From positions 213,264,325 through 213,328,324 of the forward strand of contig OV050030.1 in the NCBI GenBank assembly GCA_920105625.2: a DNA stretch of 64,000 bases, in the 5' to 3' direction. The notes beneath the pieces are model-generated. The model ran no database searches. It saw only the letters and a list, made by a program, of their open reading frames with translations, and was not told the origin of the DNA. Below are positions 63,301 through 64,000 of the stretch, in pieces. Each line of letters starts with the position of its first letter. Position 1 is the stretch's first letter. Both the position numbers and the translations under genes were made by a program. The DNA comes from Clusia tigrina. Taxonomy: Eukaryota; Arthropoda; Insecta; Diptera; Clusiidae.

Positions 63301-64000
63301 CTTGAAATTTTCTGACAAAAAAGTACTCGAGCCTCTTGTCAATTTAAGGTATCACTCATAGCAATGCTACCCTTGAGTCCCAAATCTAACACTGATAAAA
63401 CTTCAAATGGCCCCAACGGTGCGTCATATATCCATCAAAGTTTGTAACAATCAAATGTTTGTAACTTTCTATTGGAGCGTCATAAAATCTTGAAATTTTG
63501 TGACAATAAAGTACTCGAGCCTCTTATCAATTTAAGCTATCGCTCATAGCTTTGCTACCCTTGTGTCCCAAATCAAACACTGATAAAACTTCAAATGGCC
63601 CTAACGTCTATACGGTGCGTCCTATACCCAGCAAAGTTTGTAACAATCAAATGTTTGTAACTTTTTACTGGAGCGTCATAAAATCTTGAAATTTTGTGAC
63701 AATAAAGTACTCGAGCCTCTTGTCAATTTAAGCTATCACTCATAGCTATGCTACAATGGAGTCCCAAATCAAACACTGATAATACTTCAAATGGCCCTAA
63801 CTTCTATACGGTGCATCCTACACATATCAAAGTTTTCAATATTCAAATGCTTGTAACTTCTTACTGGAGAGTCATAAAATTTTGAAATTTTATGACAATA
63901 AAGTACTCGAGCCTCTTGTAAAGTTAAGCAATCGCTCATAGCTATGCTACCCTTGAGTCCCAAATCAAACACTAATAAAACTACAAATGGCCCTAACTTC
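57372..64000 (+). repeat. Divergent region 2: satellite without long HOR
   Basis: The monomers are still in register and orientation but carry many private changes (TTATAGCTATGCTACACTTGAGACA, GTAATTATC, TATGGCTC, AAGGTGCTCCC). Short blocks recur. A trimer with GGTGCGTCCTATACTC then GTAATTATC is at about 57372, 58730 and 61642. About 56.1-56.75 kb matches 58.05-58.69 kb at offset 1,944. About 60.1-60.65 kb matches 62.24-62.76 kb at offset near 2,128. It resembles divergent region 1 and may be an older layer. The array runs off the window end with no boundary. Confidence 0.82.
62766..62780 (+). repeat. 25-bp microhomology deletion
   Basis: AAGTACTCG joins directly to CTCATAGCTATG. Twenty-five bases from AGCC to AATCG are missing, with TCG at both edges of the lost part. 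It removes the XhoI site and the left arm of the hairpin. I saw this junction only once, so it is recent or uncopied. Confidence 0.88.

Larger units (their letters stand above)
1..64000 (+). repeat. Satellite DNA array, 188/196-bp monomers, head-to-tail
   Basis: The same unit recurs from the first to the last base with no interruption: about 330 monomers, all in one orientation. Successive ATGCTACCC landmarks lie 196 or 188 bp apart, with a few exceptions (106, 146, 167, 179, 181, 187, 195 and 204 bp). Composition is AT-rich, about one third GC by eye. No inverted block, transposon end, microsatellite, tRNA, rRNA or unique spacer was seen, so every stretch lacking a gene is explained by this array. 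Tandem satellites with multi-kb higher-order structure are typical of eukaryotic centromeric, pericentromeric or other heterochromatin (established knowledge). A centromeric role is inference only. Reading frames of about 61 codons recur on both strands but shift frame at each monomer and are not treated as genes. Confidence 0.98.

Noticed and set aside
1..64000. CRISPR array
   Set aside because: There are direct repeats, but no short repeat with unique spacers: the whole 188/196-bp unit is conserved, including the parts that would be spacers.
1..64000. Transposon or retrotransposon insertion in the array
   Set aside because: No terminal repeats, target-site duplications, poly(A) tails or break in monomer phase were seen; all odd-length monomers are explained by internal deletions, duplications or exchange.

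Overview
The whole 64 kb is one uninterrupted satellite DNA array. It consists of about 330 head-to-tail copies of an AT-rich monomer, all in the same orientation. I found no gene, RNA gene, transposon, CRISPR array or unique sequence anywhere. The monomer has two standard lengths: 196 bp, and 188 bp lacking the 8 bases TTCTATAC after CCCTAAC. Each carries a short hairpin and 8-bp palindrome (AGCTAT-n5-ATAGCTAT), usually an XhoI site (CTCGAG) and an AATAAA hexamer. This points to a eukaryotic (peri)centromeric or heterochromatic block. A plant source is plausible, because a box in the monomer resembles what I remember of legume centromere satellites, but the organism cannot be fixed from this sequence.

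Layout. 1-6475: mixed 188/196 monomers with internal 4.13 kb-offset copying. 6476-11098: two tandem 12-mer higher-order repeats (HORs) of 2,312 and 2,311 bp (family beta), with a partial third. 12651-16503: two 10-mer HORs of 1,926/1,927 bp (gamma). 16888-19552: a 14-mer of 2,665 bp (delta). 19553-21098: tandem 769-bp tetramers. 21287-26698: more divergent monomers with only short-range duplications. 26699-38641: several near-copies of the left block, plus a 776-bp tetramer doublet at 33258-34809. 39880-46181: shifted copies of the beta and gamma regions. 46182-54266: delta HORs (2,632, 2,632 and 2,821 bp), then a partial one to 55615. 55616-57371: a 1,168-bp hexamer and part of a second. 57372-64000: divergent monomers again.

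The structure is hierarchical. A 56-bp unit duplicated inside the monomer; monomers formed 4- to 15-mer HORs; blocks of several kb to over 10 kb were then copied within the array, so most of 1-21 kb recurs in 28-55 kb at offsets of about 27.5-34.2 kb. Shared private deletions (90, 50, 17 and 15 bp), an 8-bp duplication and chimeric monomers at block edges make a readable history of unequal exchange. The many 61-codon open frames on both strands are by-products of the monomer and are not annotated as genes. Nothing here works as a conventional gene system; any function would be structural (chromatin, centromere) or through satellite transcripts.
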